Shown piece by piece: positions 25,635 through 35,726 of a stretch of 64,000 nt of DNA (its first letter is position 1; each line of letters begins with the position of its first letter). The notes beneath the pieces are model-generated. The model was not told the origin of the DNA. It worked only from the letters and a program-made list of their open reading frames with translations, and did no database searches. Source of the DNA: Catonella massiliensis (lineage in GTDB: Bacteria > Bacillota > Clostridia > Lachnospirales > Lachnospiraceae); NCBI RefSeq assembly GCF_016651435.1, contig NZ_JAEPRJ010000001.1:1178001-1242000 (forward strand). The letters run 5' to 3'. The position numbers were made by a program, and so were the translations under genes.

Positions 25635-28382
25635 ATGGAGATAGATGTAGACAACCTCACGCCCATGATGCGCCAATATTATGACATTAAAAAAGAATAC
25701 AGTGACTGTATTCTTTTTTACAGAATGGGCGATTTTTATGAGATGTTTTATGATGATGCACTTACAGCATCAAAGGTACTTGAAATAACGCTTACAAAGA
25801 GATCGGGCAGCAATGAAAACAGTCCTCCTATGTGTGGAGTACCTTTTCATTCTGTAGACAGATATTTAAATACTTTAGTCCAGTCAGGCTATAAGGTAGC
25901 TATATGTGAACAGACTGAAGATCCAAAGCTTGCTAAAGGACTGGTAAAAAGAGAGGTCATAAGGATAGTTACTCCGGGAACCAATCTCGATACTTCAGCA
26001 CTTGAAGAGACAAAGAATAACTTCCTTATGGGAATAATGGCTGTAAATGAGGACTATGGCATAGCTCTTGTAGATGTATCTACAGGAGAATTCCTTGTAA
26101 CTGAGTTAGTTTCCTCTAAGTCACTGCTTGATGAGATAACGAAGTTTGAACCTGCAGAAATTGTTTGTAATGAGAATCTTATTATATCAGGCATTCTTAC
26201 TGATGAGTTCATTGAGAAACAGAATTTAACCATAACTAAGCTGGAAAGACGGTATTATGAATATGCTGCTGCTGTTAGGATGATAAAGAAGCATTTTAAG
26301 GTAGAAGTGCTTGACGGGCTCGGACTTAGTGGAATGGACAATGCTATATGTTCTGCAGGTATGGTACTTGCCTATCTGTATGAAACACAGAAGAATGACT
26401 TAACTCATATAATTGCGATTAAGCCGTATTTTAGTAGTGCTTATATGATGCTTGATGGCTCAACCAGAAGAAATCTTGAACTCACAGAAACTCTTAGAGA
26501 TAAGAATAAAAGGGGCTCTCTTCTTTGGGTGCTTGATAAAACCAAGACAGCAATGGGGGCAAGACTACTTAGAAGCTTCTTAGAACAGCCCCTTGTTAAT
26601 AAGGCTGAAATAGAGGCTAGGCTTGATGCTATCGAGGATTTTAACAAAAATATCATAACTAGGGAAGAAATAAGAGAGTATCTTAATCCGGTGTATGATA
26701 TAGAAAGACTGCTTGCAAAAATCTGCTACAAGAGTGCAAATCCAAGGGATTTACTGGCATTTATGAATTCTATTGAATTTCTTCCAGCAATTAAAAGTCT
26801 ATTGCCGGAGTTTAGCTCCAAGCTTTTATGTGATTATAATGAGATGTTTGATACTCTATCTGACATCTATGAAAAGATAGACAGGGCTATATTTCCTGAA
26901 GCACCACTTTCTGTCAGAGAAGGTAGGATAATAAAAGAGGGCTATAATGAGGAGATAGATAGACTAAGAAGAGCTAGTACAGAGGGTAAAACCTTGGTAT
27001 CAGAGCTTGAAAATGAAGAAAAAGAAAGAACCGGAATTAAAAACCTTAAAATCAAATACAACAAGGTATTCGGTTATTATATCGAAGTAACAAACTCCTA
27101 CAAGGACTTGGTGCCTGATGACTGGACTAGGAAACAGACACTTACCAATGCAGAGAGATATATAACTCCTAGACTTAAAGAGTTTGAAAATATGATACTC
27201 GGTGCGCAGGAGAGACTTGTAACCCTCGAGTATGAGCTATTTTCAGGGCTTCGTGATGAGATAGCAGATGAAATAATAAGGATAAGTAAGACTGCTAAGG
27301 CTATAGCAGGTATTGATGCTTTTATTTCCCTTTCTGTTGTTGCTGAAAGTGAGAATTTCACAAGGCCACAGATAAATGAAGAGGGGATTGTGGATATAAA
27401 AGACGGAAGACATCCTGTAGTTGAGAAAATGATGGGAGGAGACGGTTTCATTGTCAATGATACTTATTTAGACAATAAAAATGACAGAATCTCTATAATT
27501 ACAGGTCCCAATATGGCGGGTAAGTCAACCTATATGAGACAGACTGCTATCATAGTGCTTATGGCTCAGATAGGAAGCTTTGTACCGGCTTCTTTTGCTA
27601 ACATAGGTATCTGCGACAGAATATTTACAAGGGTAGGTGCCTCTGATGACCTTGCAAGCGGTCAGTCTACCTTTATGGTGGAAATGACTGAGGTAGCCAA
27701 TATCCTTAGAAATGCTACAAAGGACAGCCTGCTTATCTTAGATGAAATAGGAAGGGGAACCAGTACCTTTGATGGACTGTCAATAGCCTGGGCTGTGGTT
27801 GAATACATCAGTAACCCCAGACTCCTTGGAGCAAAAACCTTGTTTGCTACCCACTACCACGAGCTTACTGAGCTTGAAGGAAAGCTCCCTAATGTCAATA
27901 ATTACTGTATAGCGGTAAGAGAAGACGGAGACAACATAGTCTTTCTAAGAAAGATAGTTAAGGGTGGTGCTGACAAGAGCTACGGTATTCAGGTAGCAAG
28001 GCTGGCAGGGGTACCCGATAGTGTAATTGAAAGGGCTAAAGAGCTTGCAGTAGAGCTTGACAGCAATGATATCCTTGAAAAGGCTAAAAGGCTTGAAGTA
28101 AAGGGTGCAGGAGACAGCCCGTCAGGTGCAAAAGAATATGTAGAAAATAAAAATGTAATAGAGTTTCTTTCGGAAACAGGAGGAATGCCTGATAAAAATG
28201 AAGAAAAGAGGCTTATTAAACCAAATAAAACAGATGAAAATCAGCTCTCATTTTTCGGTTCATCAAAGAATGAGGATGTTCTGGCTGAGCTAATGGAGAT
28301 GAAGCTTGAAGAGCTTTCTCCTATAGATGCACTTAATAAGCTCTATGCTATGCAAAAGAAAGTAAAAAGCAGAGGGTTGTAG
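25635..28382 (+). CDS. mutS: DNA mismatch repair protein MutS
   Basis: A 915-residue mismatch-recognition ATPase. I place the start at ATG 25635 (AAAGG six bases upstream, and the protein begins MEIDVDNLTPMMRQYYDIK). Earlier in-frame ATGs at 25590 and 25614 lie inside gpsA with poor spacing. The mismatch-contact motif appears as FYRMGDFYEMF, i.e. the Phe-X-Glu wedge. The ATPase domain has GPNMAGKSTYMRQ, DEIGRGTSTFDG and ATHYHELT. The C-terminal helix-turn-helix tail is present. mutL follows by 18 bp, so the two are co-transcribed. Confidence 0.97.
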   Translation: MEIDVDNLTPMMRQYYDIKKEYSDCILFYRMGDFYEMFYDDALTASKVLEITLTKRSGSNENSPPMCGVPFHSVDRYLNTLVQSGYKVAICEQTEDPKLAKGLVKREVIRIVTPGTNLDTSALEETKNNFLMGIMAVNEDYGIALVDVSTGEFLVTELVSSKSLLDEITKFEPAEIVCNENLIISGILTDEFIEKQNLTITKLERRYYEYAAAVRMIKKHFKVEVLDGLGLSGMDNAICSAGMVLAYLYETQKNDLTHIIAIKPYFSSAYMMLDGSTRRNLELTETLRDKNKRGSLLWVLDKTKTAMGARLLRSFLEQPLVNKAEIEARLDAIEDFNKNIITREEIREYLNPVYDIERLLAKICYKSANPRDLLAFMNSIEFLPAIKSLLPEFSSKLLCDYNEMFDTLSDIYEKIDRAIFPEAPLSVREGRIIKEGYNEEIDRLRRASTEGKTLVSELENEEKERTGIKNLKIKYNKVFGYYIEVTNSYKDLVPDDWTRKQTLTNAERYITPRLKEFENMILGAQERLVTLEYELFSGLRDEIADEIIRISKTAKAIAGIDAFISLSVVAESENFTRPQINEEGIVDIKDGRHPVVEKMMGGDGFIVNDTYLDNKNDRISIITGPNMAGKSTYMRQTAIIVLMAQIGSFVPASFANIGICDRIFTRVGASDDLASGQSTFMVEMTEVANILRNATKDSLLILDEIGRGTSTFDGLSIAWAVVEYISNPRLLGAKTLFATHYHELTELEGKLPNVNNYCIAVREDGDNIVFLRKIVKGGADKSYGIQVARLAGVPDSVIERAKELAVELDSNDILEKAKRLEVKGAGDSPSGAKEYVENKNVIEFLSETGGMPDKNEEKRLIKPNKTDENQLSFFGSSKNEDVLAELMEMKLEELSPIDALNKLYAMQKKVKSRGL

Positions 28383-28400
28383 TAGAAACGAGGTGAGGTC

Positions 28401-30638
28401 TTGTCAATTATTAATGTCCTTGATAAGGATACAATCAATAAAATAGCTGCGGGCGAGGTAATAGAAGGTCCTGCGGCAGTAGTTAAAGAACTTGTTGAGA
28501 ATGCAATAGATGCAGATGCAAATTCGGTAACTGTTGAAATTAAAGACGGAGGAACTTCCCTAATCAGGGTTACAGACAACGGAAAAGGTATAGGCAGTGA
28601 TGATATTAAGACTGCCTTTCTTCCACATGCAACAAGTAAGATAAAAACAGCTGATGACCTAACCTTAGTATCAAGCCTTGGATTTAGAGGAGAGGCTCTT
28701 GCCAGTATAGCCGCAGTAAGTGAGGTAGAGGTGCTTACCAAAACCGCTGATGAAATAAGTGGAATCAGATATGTGATTAACGGAGGAAAAGAGGAAGCAA
28801 ATGAGCCAATAGGAACTCCTGAGGGGACTACATTTGTAGTAAGGAATTTATTTTACAATACCCCTGCAAGAAAAAAGTTCCTAAAGACTCCTGCGACAGA
28901 GGGAAGATATGTGGGCGAGGTTATGGAACACATGGCTGTTAGCCACCCTGAAATAGCTTTTAAGTTCATCTTAAACGGACAGGTTAAGCTTCAGACCATG
29001 GGGAATGGGAGCCTTAAGGATGTGTTATTCTACATCTATGGAAAGGAAACAACTGCCAATATTATCCCTGTAAACAATCCTGATGCAGACGGAGAACTCG
29101 TAAACGGTCTTTCTGTCAGGGGCTATATCGGAAAGCCCTCTCTTACAAGAGGAAATAAGGAGTATGAGAATTATTTTATAAACGGAAGATTTATCAAAAA
29201 TAAGGTAATAACAAGGGCTATAGAGGATGCCTATAAGTCCTTTCTTATGCAGCATAGATTTCCTTTTACCTGCCTGCTTATAAGTGTGGATAATTCACTG
29301 GTGGATGTAAATGTACACCCCGCAAAGCTTGAGGTTAGATTTAGTGATACTGAAAGCATATATAGATTAATTTTCCATGAGGTTGATAATGCACTTAGGA
29401 AAAAAGATTTACTTCCTGACATGGGAGTAAAGCAGGTACATGACAAGAAGCCCCTGATAAGAGATTTTAATTCTTCACATAAGGCTGAAAAAACAGAGAA
29501 GTCAGGAGGTTACATCATACCTGACATCCCTATGCCTGAGCCTTTTGAAAAAAGCAGGCAGGGAGAGTGGAAAAAGGAGCTAAAGCCTGTATTTAAGCAG
29601 GAAAGCTTTGTAGCAGATAAGGTTAAGAGGGATGAGAAATCTCCTCTTGTCAAGTCAGAGATGTATGCACCTTTTGATAATGATACTACATCTGATAAGA
29701 ATAAATTAGATTTGCTGGAAATTGAAAGTATTGATAAATCAGAAGGTGGTATAAAAAATACCTGTGGAAATTTAGCAGGAGATGTAAGCAGAGAAAATTC
29801 GGTTGAAACTGAAGATAATAGAGAATATCCTACAACTGTAGAACAAACGGATAAAACCTCTTATAATAAAGATTTTAATACAGTTAAAGAAGATGGTGAT
29901 ACTTATAAAAATATGTCTGAAAACAGCTTTCAAGCTGATGACGGAATGATGAATGCTACAGGTGTAGAACAAGTTTTTTATGATAAAGACGAGTTACATT
30001 GCGATACAAACAAGTCATCTAAAGAAGAGTTTAAGGGAGGAATACTTGCTAAGAAGGCTCTTCCTGATATCAAAATTATAGGACAGATATTTGGAACATA
30101 TTGGATAATTGAATATGACGACAGTGTGTATATGATAGACCAGCATGCAGCCCACGAAAAGGTAATGTACGAGAGATTTGTTAAAGAAATCTCTGAAAAC
30201 AAAGTGACATCTCAGAACTTACTGCCACCTGTTGTGGTTACTTTATCGGGCAGCCAGAGTCAGATTGTTGAAGAAATAGATGAATATCTTCACAAACTGG
30301 GCTTTGAGATAGAGCCTTTTGGCGGGAACGAGTATGTTATTAAAGCTGTTCCTACCGAGCTTTTTGGAATTAGTGAAAAAGACCTCCTTTTTGATATAAT
30401 TGACCAGTATTCACTTGAAGGAAAGAAGACCACCCCTGATACTGTACTCGTAAAGCTTGCGACCATGGCTTGTAAGGCAGCAATAAAGGGGAATATGAAT
30501 ATATCTCTTTTAGAAGCAAAGGCTTTAATTGAAGAGCTTATGTGTCTTGACAATCCTTACAACTGCCCGCATGGAAGACCTACTATGATATTCATGTCTA
30601 AGTCAGATGTGGAGAAGAAATTTAAGAGACAGATATAG
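28401..30638 (+). CDS. mutL: DNA mismatch repair endonuclease MutL
   Basis: A 745-residue mismatch-repair protein starting at TTG 28401 behind GAGGTG. The N-terminal GHKL ATPase shows KIAAGEVIEGPAAVVKELVENA and DNGKGI. A long low-complexity linker (~340-545) rich in Asp, Lys and Ser follows. The C-terminal dimerisation and nuclease domain has the endonuclease motif DQHAAHEKVMYE at ~580 and CPHGRPT near 721. It is therefore a nicking MutL, as expected in bacteria without MutH. It overlaps no neighbour; hemW begins 59 bp later. Confidence 0.96.
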   Translation: MSIINVLDKDTINKIAAGEVIEGPAAVVKELVENAIDADANSVTVEIKDGGTSLIRVTDNGKGIGSDDIKTAFLPHATSKIKTADDLTLVSSLGFRGEALASIAAVSEVEVLTKTADEISGIRYVINGGKEEANEPIGTPEGTTFVVRNLFYNTPARKKFLKTPATEGRYVGEVMEHMAVSHPEIAFKFILNGQVKLQTMGNGSLKDVLFYIYGKETTANIIPVNNPDADGELVNGLSVRGYIGKPSLTRGNKEYENYFINGRFIKNKVITRAIEDAYKSFLMQHRFPFTCLLISVDNSLVDVNVHPAKLEVRFSDTESIYRLIFHEVDNALRKKDLLPDMGVKQVHDKKPLIRDFNSSHKAEKTEKSGGYIIPDIPMPEPFEKSRQGEWKKELKPVFKQESFVADKVKRDEKSPLVKSEMYAPFDNDTTSDKNKLDLLEIESIDKSEGGIKNTCGNLAGDVSRENSVETEDNREYPTTVEQTDKTSYNKDFNTVKEDGDTYKNMSENSFQADDGMMNATGVEQVFYDKDELHCDTNKSSKEEFKGGILAKKALPDIKIIGQIFGTYWIIEYDDSVYMIDQHAAHEKVMYERFVKEISENKVTSQNLLPPVVVTLSGSQSQIVEEIDEYLHKLGFEIEPFGGNEYVIKAVPTELFGISEKDLLFDIIDQYSLEGKKTTPDTVLVKLATMACKAAIKGNMNISLLEAKALIEELMCLDNPYNCPHGRPTMIFMSKSDVEKKFKRQI

Positions 30639-30697
30639 AATGTTAACTTAGAGATTAAGTAGATTAGACAGTTTCTTTTGATGTGATAGGAGGAGCT

Positions 30698-31855
30698 TTG
30701 AAAAGACTTGGATTATACGTACATATACCCTTTTGTGCAAAGAAGTGTAACTACTGTGATTTTTATTCCTTAGCCTGCGGTGAAGATGAAAAGAAAGCCT
30801 ATATAGAGGCACTTAAGAGGGAAATAAGAGAAGTTTCCAAGAATGTAAATGACGAATACAGAGTCTATACGATTTATTTTGGGGGAGGTACCCCGTCTAT
30901 AATTAAGGCTTATTATATTAAAGAAATATTAGATGAAATAAGGTCGCACTTCAAGCTTTATGAGGATGACTTTTTCCCTGAGATAACCATAGAGTGCAAC
31001 CCTAGAACTGTAGATATAGAGAAGCTCTTAGTATATAAAGAGGCAGGGATTAACAGGATAAGCCTGGGACTTCAATCAACTAATGATGATGAACTAAGGC
31101 TTCTTGGTAGAATTCACACCTATGAGGACTTCCTTGATAGCTATGCTATGGTTAGAAAATCAGGCTTTACTAATGTAAATATTGACCTTATGAGTGCTAT
31201 ACCTAACCAAAAAATATCCACCTATGAAAGGTCTTTGGATGAACTAATAAAGCTTAATCCCGAGCATATTTCAAGCTATAGCCTGATTATAGAAGAAGGT
31301 ACCAACTTTTATCAAAAATATGCAGAAAATGCTCCCTTGGTAATGGATTTACCCTCAGAAGATGAAGACAGGGCTATGTATGAATTGACATCATTTAGAC
31401 TAGCAGAGGCGGGATATAAAAGATATGAGATTTCAAATTATGCGAAAAAAGGCTACCATTCAAGGCATAATACTTCATACTGGGAAAGAGTGCCTTATCT
31501 GGGGTTTGGAGTAGGTGCATCATCTCTTTTTGAAAATGAAAGGTATGACAATGTGGGAAATCTCAAAGAATATATTAAAAATGCAGGCATTAGCGATGTA
31601 AGGCGTAATATTACTAAGCTTAGTCTTAGAGATGAAATGTCTGAATTTATGTTTCTGGGGCTTAGGCTAATAGATGGAATAAGTAAACAAGTGTTCACTA
31701 AAATATTCACATTTACTGTAGACGAGATTTTTGGAGATGTTGTAAAAAAGCACATAAATAACGAACTTTTAATAGATAATGGAGATTTTTTAAAGCTATC
31801 TGACAGGGGGCTTGATATCAGTAATTATGTACTTAGTGACTTTTTGCTGGATTGA
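30698..31855 (+). CDS. hemW: Radical SAM protein HemW (heme chaperone family)
   Basis: A 385-residue radical-SAM protein. TTG 30698 is preceded by GGAGGAG; the upstream GTG 30683 would place that site inside the gene. The cluster cysteines C13, C17 and C20 are in HIPFCAKKCNYCDF, and the FGGGTPSI and GLQS motifs follow. HemW-type proteins bind and deliver heme rather than oxidise coproporphyrinogen; in a fermentative anaerobe the physiological target is unclear. It closes the der-to-hemW cluster. Confidence 0.92.
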   Translation: MKRLGLYVHIPFCAKKCNYCDFYSLACGEDEKKAYIEALKREIREVSKNVNDEYRVYTIYFGGGTPSIIKAYYIKEILDEIRSHFKLYEDDFFPEITIECNPRTVDIEKLLVYKEAGINRISLGLQSTNDDELRLLGRIHTYEDFLDSYAMVRKSGFTNVNIDLMSAIPNQKISTYERSLDELIKLNPEHISSYSLIIEEGTNFYQKYAENAPLVMDLPSEDEDRAMYELTSFRLAEAGYKRYEISNYAKKGYHSRHNTSYWERVPYLGFGVGASSLFENERYDNVGNLKEYIKNAGISDVRRNITKLSLRDEMSEFMFLGLRLIDGISKQVFTKIFTFTVDEIFGDVVKKHINNELLIDNGDFLKLSDRGLDISNYVLSDFLLD

Positions 31856-31923
31856 AATTGTATGGAAAACATGTTAAACTTGTACTGCAAAATATAAATT
31901 TGTTTTATTAAAGGAGGAACAGA

Positions 31924-33237
31924 ATGAACTTAAAGAAAGATAACAGGGGAATTGCAAAGAGTGCTTTGGTTATCATTATAGTACTCGTTGTTGCACTTGC
32001 TGCCGGTGGAGTGATGTTTGCAAAGAACATGTTTATGTCAGATCCACTTACTAAGCTCATAACAGGCTATATTAACACCTATAGCCAGAGGGAAATGGGC
32101 TATTCTTCAGAAATGACATTTTCTATCGATAAGGATAATGCTGAAGCAAAGAAGCTATTTGCACAGATTCCTGCCGGTGCTTTTAAGTCAAACACCGATC
32201 AGCTTATGGATTTTGCATCTAAGGTACTTCCTAAGCTTAGTGTAAAGTTTTCTGCTATAACTAATACAGATAAAGATCCTGTTAATTTCGGTGCTAATAT
32301 GTCCGTTCTTTACGACAGTAAAGAACTTGTAGACGGTGGAGTTACAGTAAGACCTTGGGAGGTTTCAGTATATTCTAAGTCTCTGCTTACCAAACCGCTT
32401 TACTCTAACTTAGCAGATACTGTTAAAAGTTCTACAGGTCTTGATATATCCGGCATCAAGCTTAAGGATTATCTTGATGTACTCTACGAGCAGGATGACT
32501 TTACTAAGAATTTTACTAAGTCAAAGTATGCAGAAATCTTAAAGGAAAAACTTAAGGATAACCTTAAGTCAGAAGGATTAGATAAGGTTGTGCTTAGCAT
32601 GAACTATGAAGATTCTTTAAAGATGTTTGAAGACTTACTTAACGAAGGCGCTAAGGACGAAACATTAAAGACTTCTGTATTAAATAAGCTTGATAAGTTA
32701 ATTGCAGTTGCTGTTAAAAACGGTGATTACAAACTAATGGGACTTTCAGAGGAAGACTTTAAGAAGCAGGCAGAAGAAGGAAAGAAACAGTTAAATGATA
32801 ACTGGGAAAGCATCCTTACCGAGCTTGCTAAGACCTATTCAGGAGATGAGTTCAAACAGGCTATAGCAGCAACAGGTGATATGCCTGTAAAGTATACATT
32901 TACTTTTAGTGGTGATAAGATTGCTAAGATAGATGGTGAAACTAATGTTAAGGGACTAACTGTTAAGTTTAATACTACAATTGATAAATACAGTGAAGAC
33001 GGCTATACCTTTGCTGATGCATCAAATTCTGATGACCTTACAACTGTTCTTAACGGATACAGCCTTATGGGAACAGTAATGGGCAAGGCTAATGAAATAT
33101 TAACAGGCGATGCCTTTAAGAACATGCAGGAAGATATCATTAAAACTGCTAAAGAAACTCTTGCGGCGGAAGATGCTACAACGATTGAAAATAATTTTAA
33201 GCAGATTTCAGCATTATCAGGGGTATCCGGTAACTAA
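31924..33237 (+). CDS. Membrane-anchored extracytoplasmic protein, unknown function
   Basis: A 437-residue protein with a short basic N-terminus, one uncleaved-looking membrane helix (residues ~15-34, VIIIVLVVALAAGGVMF), then a long outside domain. That domain alternates beta-type segments with charged helices and has no cysteines that I see. It resembles the DUF6583-like Lachnospiraceae proteins, but I am not certain of the family. The ribosome binding site is AAAGGAGG. It lies between hemW and an ABC-transporter operon with a probable terminator downstream, so it is likely transcribed alone. Confidence 0.6.
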   Translation: MNLKKDNRGIAKSALVIIIVLVVALAAGGVMFAKNMFMSDPLTKLITGYINTYSQREMGYSSEMTFSIDKDNAEAKKLFAQIPAGAFKSNTDQLMDFASKVLPKLSVKFSAITNTDKDPVNFGANMSVLYDSKELVDGGVTVRPWEVSVYSKSLLTKPLYSNLADTVKSSTGLDISGIKLKDYLDVLYEQDDFTKNFTKSKYAEILKEKLKDNLKSEGLDKVVLSMNYEDSLKMFEDLLNEGAKDETLKTSVLNKLDKLIAVAVKNGDYKLMGLSEEDFKKQAEEGKKQLNDNWESILTELAKTYSGDEFKQAIAATGDMPVKYTFTFSGDKIAKIDGETNVKGLTVKFNTTIDKYSEDGYTFADASNSDDLTTVLNGYSLMGTVMGKANEILTGDAFKNMQEDIIKTAKETLAAEDATTIENNFKQISALSGVSGN

Positions 33238-33304
33238 TTTATACGGATTAAAGAATAAATAATCTAAAAAGGCTTGCCTTAAGATTTTGCTATTAGTTTT
33301 GGTT

Positions 33305-33333
33305 AAAGCACTTTGCAATTTGTAAGGTGCTTT
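33305..33333 (+). terminator. Probable terminator before the ABC-transporter operon
   Basis: AAAGCACTT pairs with AAGGTGCTTT (one bulged G), loop about 10 nt, followed by TTTAATCTT. Moderate strength only. Confidence 0.5.
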
Positions 33334-33358
33334 AATCTTAGTATTGATTGGAGAAAAG

Positions 33359-33973
33359 ATGGAGTTTAAGATAGAGGGTTTATCTAAAACAATAGGAAAA
33401 GATGTAATTCTAAATGAACTTGATGTTCGGCTTAAAGAGGGAGACGTGCTTGCTTTGAGGGGGAGTAACGGAAGCGGCAAGACAACCCTTCTAAGGATAA
33501 TCGCAGGTCTTGACAAGGACTATCAAGGTAAGGTAATTATAGAGAACGGTGTAACGATAGGCTATGTACCGCAGGATATCATATTATTTGAGAACCTGAA
33601 TGTTAGAGATAATCTTAAGACCTTTTGCAATGGTAAAAATGCTAAGGAAAATATGCACATGCTTGAAGGCTTTGCTGCACAGTTAGGCTTATCGGAGTTG
33701 TTTAAGAAAAAGACCTGCAAGCTATCAGGAGGACAGAAGAGGCTTGTTAATTTCCTTATCGGGCTAGCTAATAATCCTAGTTTAATACTGCTTGATGAAG
33801 TCATTGTAGGAATGGATGAAAGTACAGTAGAAAAGGTAGTCAAGTTGATAAACTCTATAAAAAAAGATAAAATTATGATAATTACTTCACATCAGGAAGA
33901 CTTCTTAAGAGAAGTATGCAATATAAGCGGAAGACTGGTTGACGGAAAGATGGAGCTTCATTATGAAGATTAA
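33359..33973 (+). CDS. ABC transporter ATP-binding protein
   Basis: A 204-residue ATPase. ATG 33359 follows GGAGAAAAG. Walker A is GSNGSGKTT, the signature is LSGGQKR, Walker B is LILLDEV and the switch His is in ITSHQ. The Walker B region reads LLDEVIVGMD, with the catalytic Glu after the Asp. It overlaps the following permease gene by 11 bp, and two ABC-2-type permeases follow, so the three form one transporter. The substrate is unknown; a small efflux or antimicrobial-peptide type exporter is likely from the layout. Confidence 0.85.
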   Translation: MEFKIEGLSKTIGKDVILNELDVRLKEGDVLALRGSNGSGKTTLLRIIAGLDKDYQGKVIIENGVTIGYVPQDIILFENLNVRDNLKTFCNGKNAKENMHMLEGFAAQLGLSELFKKKTCKLSGGQKRLVNFLIGLANNPSLILLDEVIVGMDESTVEKVVKLINSIKKDKIMIITSHQEDFLREVCNISGRLVDGKMELHYED

Positions 33974-34805
33974 TAATATAGCCAAGTTATGTATAATTCA
34001 AGTAAAGCTCACTTTAATTAAAATCAAGTCGTCGCTTTTCCTTTTATTATTAATGATGGTTTTGCTTTCTTTATTTATAATCTGGTGGAAAAAATCAGAT
34101 ATGGCTAAACCTACGGTTTTGATAGCGAATGAAGAGAACTCGGTAATAGCTAACCTCACAATAAGCTCAGTGCTAAATAATAAGGTGGCTGAGATTGTTA
34201 ACTTTCAAAGGACGGATTATGAGAAGGGAAAGAAGCTTATTGACAAAGGAGATGCCCTTCTTATGGTATATATCAAAAAAGGAACTATTGATACCTTGTA
34301 TGAGGGGAAAAAGGCGGAACTTGATATCTATACAAAGAATGAGAACAACGACTTTACTAAGCTTGTAATCAGTTATATTAAAGGATTTACGGATATAATC
34401 AATGTATCGCAAAATGCAGGTCTTGCCTATATGGATGTGCTTTATAAAAAAGGAATGACTGAGAGTGAAAGGATAGATAAGTTTAATGAACTTCAATCAT
34501 CTTATGTGAAGCTTACACTTGCAAGAAGCAGCATTTTCAGCGGAGAAGACAAGGTATTTGGTCTAGGTGCGAAGGACATGGAGGCAGGATATAAAGTAAT
34601 TGTAGCGGTAATCTTACTTGGAATAAGCATAACTATTCTTGTAAATAGCGATATTATGCGAAAAAATATGAGACAAAGACTCATTCTTTCAGGTATAAAC
34701 GAACAGGAAATATATGCTACGGTTATTAGCCTGATATTGATTACTGACATTGTATTTCTTTTGATTTTTATAAAATTAGCTAAGGTGATAGGAATAGGTG
34801 GTTAA
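33963..34805 (+). CDS. ABC-2 type permease, first subunit
   Basis: A 280-residue membrane protein with one N-terminal helix (~17-37), a ~175-residue outside domain and two C-terminal helices (KVIVAVILLGISITILVNS and ISLILITDIVFLLIFIKL). This truncated layout resembles ABC-2 permeases of the NatB/YhaP type, but with few membrane spans. ATG 33963 lies inside the ATPase gene; a TTG at 33939 in the same frame lacks a ribosome binding site. It is followed at once by its partner permease. Confidence 0.65.
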   Translation: MKINNIAKLCIIQVKLTLIKIKSSLFLLLLMMVLLSLFIIWWKKSDMAKPTVLIANEENSVIANLTISSVLNNKVAEIVNFQRTDYEKGKKLIDKGDALLMVYIKKGTIDTLYEGKKAELDIYTKNENNDFTKLVISYIKGFTDIINVSQNAGLAYMDVLYKKGMTESERIDKFNELQSSYVKLTLARSSIFSGEDKVFGLGAKDMEAGYKVIVAVILLGISITILVNSDIMRKNMRQRLILSGINEQEIYATVISLILITDIVFLLIFIKLAKVIGIGG

Positions 34806-35714
34806 GTGTATATCGGAATTAGATTAAAAAGTGAAATACTTAGATGGAGCTTGCTTCTTATTATCGAATTTTCTTTTACTTTTGCACTTGCTTTAGGTGT
34901 ATTTAGTAAAAGCATGGAATCACGTGTATCCTTTAAGGTCTCTATAGTTGACGAAGATAACACGAAACTGTCTAAGAAGGCAGTAGCTATAATCAGCGGG
35001 CTAAGTGGAGTAACCCTTACAAGGGAAGATGAGGATGTAAAATATACAATAAAAAAAGGATATGAGGATAACTTTACTAAAGGTAGATTTGATGGACTCA
35101 TTGTGGTTAGTAAAAACAGCTTAAAGCAGGGAATAAGTCTGTTAAACGACAGAATAGTAACCAAACTTATAAGCGATTATATTTATCTAAATCTGTACGA
35201 TAGGATAAATTCAGTAGAAAGCCTAAGCTTTGAAAGCTATGCGAAAGACCTTGAAAAGACAAAGCTTAATAACGAGATTTTATTAATAAAAGTTAATGAT
35301 GGCAAGCTCGCAGATAATCTTGCCACTGAGGTGGATTTCACATCTTATATAGCTTTATTCTTCTTACTTACACTTAGTATTAGCATAAGTATAGGAGCAG
35401 CATTAAAGCTAAATAAAATGAGAATAGGTGGACTTTTAGACAGATTAGAACTTTCAGGTACCAGTGAAACAAAGGTAATCATTGTGGACTTTTCAGCATC
35501 CTGTATCAAAAGTATGGGTGTAATGCTGCCTTTTATATTGTGTGGGTTTAAAACAAAGATATTTATAATAACAGCTGTGTTATTTGCTGTATATTCTGTT
35601 ATAAGTTTGCTTATTGAGAGAGTATCAAAGTCTGAAGATATACTTGTAATTGTCTTAAGAAGTGTTATGATATTATTCTTAGGATTAGGGATGGTATTTA
35701 ATTTTTATTATTAA
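34806..35714 (+). CDS. ABC-2 type permease, second subunit
   Basis: A 302-residue membrane protein starting GTG 34806, immediately after the previous stop, with AGGTGG upstream. It has an N-terminal helix (~10-30), an outside domain (~35-180) and about five C-terminal helices (TSYIALFFLLTLSISISIG onwards). It shares the overall plan of the previous gene, suggesting a heterodimeric permease. The SGNH esterase follows by 12 bp. Confidence 0.65.
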   Translation: MYIGIRLKSEILRWSLLLIIEFSFTFALALGVFSKSMESRVSFKVSIVDEDNTKLSKKAVAIISGLSGVTLTREDEDVKYTIKKGYEDNFTKGRFDGLIVVSKNSLKQGISLLNDRIVTKLISDYIYLNLYDRINSVESLSFESYAKDLEKTKLNNEILLIKVNDGKLADNLATEVDFTSYIALFFLLTLSISISIGAALKLNKMRIGGLLDRLELSGTSETKVIIVDFSASCIKSMGVMLPFILCGFKTKIFIITAVLFAVYSVISLLIERVSKSEDILVIVLRSVMILFLGLGMVFNFYY

Positions 35715-35726
35715 GGAGAAACTCAT